A DNA stretch of 64,000 nt, from assembly GCF_018847375.1 (NCBI RefSeq), contig NZ_CP072036.1, positions 372,001-436,000 on the forward strand. The letters are read 5' to 3'. Below are positions 60,269 to 64,000 of the stretch, one piece after another. The position numbers and the translations under genes are program-made. The notes under the pieces were generated by a model. That model worked only from the letters and a program-made list of their open reading frames with translations, was not told where the DNA came from and made no database searches. Positions within the stretch are counted from its first letter, which is position 1. Each line of letters begins with the position of its first letter. Source of the DNA: Akkermansia massiliensis. GTDB lineage: Bacteria; Verrucomicrobiota; Verrucomicrobiia; Verrucomicrobiales; Akkermansiaceae.

Positions 60269-63200
60269 CTACCTGACCTTTTCCAGACGCCGCTTGAGCA
60301 CGCGCCCCGTGATGAAGAGGGGGGCCGCCCCCATCAGGAACAGCAGCAGGGAGTCCTTCCAGGGGGTAGGCACCGTTCCTTCGTCCGCGCTGTAGCCGGG
60401 ATCGTCCGGAGCCTTCCCCGTGTTGCCCCACGGCAGGGGCTGGCGGCGCGCCAGGAAAATTTCCGGGCGGTCCAGCGTATCACGGCTGACGCGCTGGATT
60501 TCCGCGGATTCATCCAGCATTACAATGCGGTCATTGACGTAAAAGGATTTAACGGAGGGCTTGCCCTTCCCCTGCTGTTCCAGTTCCGCAATCACCTGCC
60601 TGTAGTTTTTCTCATAGCCGTTGACCGCCGCCCTACGTACCCGCCGGACCGCGGCCTTGGCCTGTTCCGGATCGTCCGCCCCGATGGCGGCTATGTGCAG
60701 GAGCGCCATCTTGAGCAGCTTGAATTCCTCAAATTCTCTGTTGTCCAATTGGGGCTGCTCCTTGAGCTCGTCCACTTTCTCCTGAATGGTTTCACGCTCC
60801 CTTTCCCATACGTTTTTGGAGGCTTGGTCCACCACCATCGTTTCAAAGGAGTAGCGCAGGGGGCAGAATTCCGCCACCAGCGGCACGCGGCCCGGCTTGA
60901 GGCGCCCGTGTTCATCCGTGCGGTGGGCGGACCACGGGATGAACTGGTTCATTTCATCAAAGTGGACAATGGCCCCGGCCATCAGTATCTGGGGAATCAG
61001 CAGCAGGGGCACCATATTGAGAGCCGCGCGCTCCGTTTTGGCAAAGACGGAGACCAGCAGGGACAGGCTCACGCCGATGAAGGCCGTCAGGGTCATCGTC
61101 CCCAGGTAGATCAGGAACATTTCATGGATTTCCAGGATGGCGTTCCCCACCCACAGGAAGAGGGCGGACTGCACGGCGGAAAGCCCCGTCAGCACCAGCG
61201 CCTTGGCGAGCACGTAACCGGTCACGAACACCTTGGCGTTGCTCTCCCGCTTGAGCAGGGCGCGGTCCTTGAGCACTTCGCTGGCCGCCCCGGTCAGGCC
61301 GAAGAACATGGCCACGATGGTCGCCAGGAACAAATAGGAAGGTATGTGAAGGGCGGTGGCAAACGTGTATTCCGGGCTGGAAGAGGCGCGCAGGGTCAGG
61401 GAAATCAGCAGGGCCAGCACCGGCCCTTCCAGCAGCATGGTGTACAGCCCCATGCGGCTCCGCACGCGGCCCAGGAAGGTGCGCACGGCCCAGATGCGGA
61501 AAAGCCGCCAGAGCTGCATCACGCTGCGCCGGGGGGCAGGCGGGAATTCCAGCGTGCCTTCATACAACGTTCTGGGCGCCCCTCCTTCATGGTGGTGCCC
61601 CATTACGTTGCGGAACCGGTAGCCTTCAAAGCGCTCCTGCCACAGCCGGGGGTGCTGCCGCCTGCGGCGGTCATGCCAGGAAAGGGGGGCTTCCAGCACT
61701 TCAAACACGTAGTCCGCGCCGCCGGCCGTCCGCGCCTCCTCGGAAACGTCAATGGCCATATCCACGGCCGCCTTCCGGAAATAGCGCATCATGCCCGGCA
61801 CGTCCCCCCAGTAGGCCATCTGGCCGCCGTGGTCCAGCACCAGCACCTTCTGGAACTGGTTCAGGATGGCCGTGCTGGGCCGGTGCATGGTGGCGATCAC
61901 CATCTTGTCACGGCTCATGTTCAGCATGGTCTGCATGACCAGCTTGGCGTCGGAGGTGGAAAGGCCGCTGATGGGCTCGTCCAGCAGGAAGACGTCCGCA
62001 ATGCCCGCCAGGTCAAGCCCCAGGTTCAGGCGCGTGCGCTCTCCGTCGGAAATGGTGCGCGCATTCATCTCTCCCACGCGGCGGGAGGCGATGTGCGTCA
62101 GTCCCAGGAATTTCAGAATGGCGTTCACCCGCCTGACGCGCTCCGACCGGGTCAGGCGCGGACGGCGGATGATGGTGGCCTGGGCGATGTGCTCGGAAAC
62201 GCTCATGGCCGCATCCAGAATGTCCTCCCGCGGAATGAAGGCGATGTAGGGCCGGATCAGGTCCGGAGCGCTGTACAGAAGCTGGTTGTTGTAACGGATG
62301 CAGCCGCGCGTGGGCGGAAGCTGCCCGGCCAGCATGGAGAGCAGCGTGCTTTTTCCGGATCCGCTGGGGCCCAGGATGCAGACCATCTCTCCGCGCTTCA
62401 CGGTCAGGTCAATGTTGTCCAGCACACGGCCGGAACGCATGAATTCCTTGGTCACGCCCTCCACGCTGAGGGTTCTGATGGCGTGGTATTCTTCATCCAG
62501 CACCCCGGCGGAAAAACGGCAGCGCAAGGCGTGATAGGCGTTCAGGTGCACCACGTCCCCGTCGCGCAGGGAAACCCTTCCCCGCACGGGCCTGCCATTG
62601 AGCAGCAGGGGCATGGAAGCCTCCACCACTTCCAGCCAGCCGGAATTGGTGGCGCTGGAAAAGGAAACCTCCAGCACCACTCCGGCGGCCAGACCCGGCG
62701 TCAGCAGCATGTCCCCCTTGCGCGCCTTTTCCGGCAGGTTGGTTACGCGCAGCTTGCGGGTCCCGGGGTCCAGGCGGAAGCGGCGTCCGATGTCCGACAT
62801 GGAGTTCTGCACCTCCCCCATGGAAAAAGGCCCCTCCCCGTCCAGCGTGAAGGAGGAATAGTAGGCCATGCGCACGTTCTCACCGGGGTACAGGCGCCGC
62901 CCGTCCACCACGAATTCCACTTCCGGCCTCAGAACCTCCACCCTGCACGCCAGCCCCATGTTCACGCGCACCTCGCTGGCCCGTGAACGCACCCGGCTGA
63001 TTTGCAGGGCGCCGTTGTCCAGGGAAATATAGCATACTTCCTGCTTGCCGGAACGCTTGCAATCCAGGAAGAACGCGAAGTCTTCAAAGCTTAGCGGACC
63101 TGACGGCAGCAGCACCACCTGCCCGTTGGTCAGCGGCATTACCCCGCCGGGCGGCAGGTGGCGGCCGCGCACCACAATAGGCCTGGAGCCGTCATTCACC

Positions 63201-63805
63201 ACCAGCACCAAGCGCGAACACCGGATCAGGCGGAAGGAAATGCCCTTGTCCTGTTCCGGCAGGGATACCTCCGCACCAATGCCGGAGGAAAAACCGACGC
63301 TGTACGCCGGCTCCTGGGCCTCCACGTCCGGCGTCATCAGAAGCTGCCTCAAGTGGTTTGCCGTACCCGGCAGTTCCAGGCCGTACGTCACCTGGTCAAA
63401 CAGCTCCCCGGTCATGCGGGGGTCTCCCGTGTTGATGAGCAGGGAAAGCACTTCCAGCGCAATCGCCATGCGCTCCGTCTCGTCCCTGCCGGAGGCGGCG
63501 GAAGCCAGCACATCCGCCACCGTCAGATTGGCCCGCATGGAACGCTCGAAACGGTTGGAAAGCCAGCGGTGCTCCACTTCCGGGAAGGTGTAGCGCAGAA
63601 TGTCCAGCGCGGCATCCGCGTCGCGCGCGCTCAAGTGGCGGCGCCCGCTCAGAATGGTGGCAAACAGGTCCACCAGCGTGCCGGCATGCACTTTCATGGA
63701 ACCGTCGTCCCGGCGCAGCCACGGCACGTAGGCGCCCAGCGTCCTGACCAGATTCAGCCTCCAGTGAATCAGCTTGGAGGGTATGTCAAAAAACCATCGG
63801 ATCAT
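60269..63805 (-). CDS. TerB-like / ABC ATPase / ABC-2 membrane fusion protein
   Basis: The 1178-residue product has an N-terminal TerB-like helical domain (about 35-150; DADAALDILRYTFPEVEHRW). A long beta-rich region with FHA-like segments follows (about 170-430). An ABCG-type ATPase has Walker A CILGPSGSGKSTLLSMLAG, signature ISDGERTRLNLGLDL (D for the usual second G) and Walker B FLLDEPISGLSTSD. Six helices (about 765-1160) make up an ABC-2 domain, with a roughly 200-residue charged insert (DELKEQPQLDNREFEEFKLL) between helices 5 and 6. As a half-transporter it should dimerise. The substrate is unknown. The C-terminus carries LFITGRVLKRRLEKVR. Confidence 0.85.
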   Translation of the reverse strand: MIRWFFDIPSKLIHWRLNLVRTLGAYVPWLRRDDGSMKVHAGTLVDLFATILSGRRHLSARDADAALDILRYTFPEVEHRWLSNRFERSMRANLTVADVLASAASGRDETERMAIALEVLSLLINTGDPRMTGELFDQVTYGLELPGTANHLRQLLMTPDVEAQEPAYSVGFSSGIGAEVSLPEQDKGISFRLIRCSRLVLVVNDGSRPIVVRGRHLPPGGVMPLTNGQVVLLPSGPLSFEDFAFFLDCKRSGKQEVCYISLDNGALQISRVRSRASEVRVNMGLACRVEVLRPEVEFVVDGRRLYPGENVRMAYYSSFTLDGEGPFSMGEVQNSMSDIGRRFRLDPGTRKLRVTNLPEKARKGDMLLTPGLAAGVVLEVSFSSATNSGWLEVVEASMPLLLNGRPVRGRVSLRDGDVVHLNAYHALRCRFSAGVLDEEYHAIRTLSVEGVTKEFMRSGRVLDNIDLTVKRGEMVCILGPSGSGKSTLLSMLAGQLPPTRGCIRYNNQLLYSAPDLIRPYIAFIPREDILDAAMSVSEHIAQATIIRRPRLTRSERVRRVNAILKFLGLTHIASRRVGEMNARTISDGERTRLNLGLDLAGIADVFLLDEPISGLSTSDAKLVMQTMLNMSRDKMVIATMHRPSTAILNQFQKVLVLDHGGQMAYWGDVPGMMRYFRKAAVDMAIDVSEEARTAGGADYVFEVLEAPLSWHDRRRRQHPRLWQERFEGYRFRNVMGHHHEGGAPRTLYEGTLEFPPAPRRSVMQLWRLFRIWAVRTFLGRVRSRMGLYTMLLEGPVLALLISLTLRASSSPEYTFATALHIPSYLFLATIVAMFFGLTGAASEVLKDRALLKRESNAKVFVTGYVLAKALVLTGLSAVQSALFLWVGNAILEIHEMFLIYLGTMTLTAFIGVSLSLLVSVFAKTERAALNMVPLLLIPQILMAGAIVHFDEMNQFIPWSAHRTDEHGRLKPGRVPLVAEFCPLRYSFETMVVDQASKNVWERERETIQEKVDELKEQPQLDNREFEEFKLLKMALLHIAAIGADDPEQAKAAVRRVRRAAVNGYEKNYRQVIAELEQQGKGKPSVKSFYVNDRIVMLDESAEIQRVSRDTLDRPEIFLARRQPLPWGNTGKAPDDPGYSADEGTVPTPWKDSLLLFLMGAAPLFITGRVLKRRLEKVR

Positions 63806-63886
63806 GCCAGGGAACGCGTTGCCGGAACCAGTAGTACAGGGATTCCCGGCCTACCTCAAGCGCAACCGGAATTTCACGGAGAAATG

Positions 63887-63915
63887 ACAATATTTTCTAC
63901 AGCTTTATCTTGCAA
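63887..63915 (-). promoter_or_regulatory. Possible promoter of the TerB-ABC gene
   Basis: On the minus strand, TTGCAA (63910-63915) and TATTGT (63887-63892) are spaced by 17 bases, each matching 4 of 6. The leader would be about 75 bases. TTGCAA is its own complement, so it could also serve a divergent promoter with TATAGT further right. Confidence 0.35.
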
Positions 63916-63944
63916 TAGGTCTGGAGGAAGTATAGTTCTGTCCA

Positions 63945-64000
63945 ATGTTCATGCTTTCCATGCGAAAGCGAGCCAAATACATCAACATTATCACAACATG
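63945..64000 (+). CDS. Possible start of a gene running off the window
   Basis: Three in-frame ATGs (63945, 63951, 63960) open a frame that continues to the window end, reading MFMLSMRKRAKYINIITT. The basic start followed by hydrophobic residues would suit a signal peptide. GGAGG lies upstream, but 17 or more bases away. Only 18 codons are visible. Confidence 0.25.
   Translation, partial: MFMLSMRKRAKYINIITT

Noticed and set aside
60077..62986. 969-codon open frame opposite the TerB-ABC gene
   Set aside because: Low-complexity His/Gln/Arg-rich translation with no motifs, antisense to a gene with clear ABC motifs.

Overview
The window looks like chromosomal DNA from a Verrucomicrobiota bacterium, most likely an Akkermansia relative. 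This rests on the divergence of the ribosomal proteins, a GC-rich diderm gene set (LptF/G, TonB receptor, DsbD, MutS, TolC-like lipoprotein), GYF-like/DUF805 membrane proteins, and many starts without a clear Shine-Dalgarno. The genus is an inference from memory of protein styles; no database search was run. Nothing seen marks a plasmid, prophage or integrative element, and no tRNA, rRNA, IS or CRISPR was found. || 1-8.7 kb, minus strand: a joined str-S10 ribosomal operon (rpsL, rpsG, fusA, rpsJ, rplC, rplD, rplW, rplB, rpsS, rplV, rpsC, rplP cut by the window edge). It has a good promoter at 8632-8659 and an uncharacterised coiled-coil envelope-like gene between rpsS and rplV. 8.7-12.1 kb: a broken acyltransferase-3 pseudogene, gpmI with its terminator, and a hotdog thioesterase. 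12.2-20.1 kb, plus strand: a tightly packed run of an NtrB/NtrC-type two-component pair, a polytopic GT-C-like protein, xseB, dxs, a TPR protein and a short recO. It begins at a promoter overlaid with GTGACA inverted repeats. 20.2-23.8 kb, plus: LptF/G-type permease, der, and an orphan Opp/Dpp ATPase. || 23.8-27.4 kb, minus: an accessory-looking block with three GYF-like/DUF805 membrane proteins, a CAT-like acetyltransferase, and a four-helix-bundle protein in the same frame after a single amber codon. The last ends in a Gly-Asp-Arg tail encoded by 18 copies of a 9-bp minisatellite. 27.4-33.3 kb, minus: MacB/Lol-like permease plus ATPase, and a TonB-dependent receptor. 33.4-38.4 kb: tyrA, a proline-rich lipoprotein, an MFS-PlsC fusion with a C-terminal extension, and a dCMP-type deaminase. 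38.4-49 kb: a small CGG-type lipoprotein, OsmC, DsbD, an SGNH hydrolase, a DEDDh exonuclease, mutS, rsfS and ftsH. || 49-51 kb, minus: an overlapping pair, an SMC/OLD-like ATPase followed by a PD-(D/E)XK-like protein. This is the best candidate in the window for an undescribed (perhaps defence) module. 51-54 kb: menB and two membrane proteins. 54-60 kb: a split tripartite ABC exporter (TolC-like lipoprotein, FtsX-like permease, ATPase, periplasmic adaptor) interleaved with three small Cys-Gly-Gly lipoproteins. 60.3-63.8 kb: a 1178-residue TerB-like/ABC-ATPase/ABC-2 fusion.
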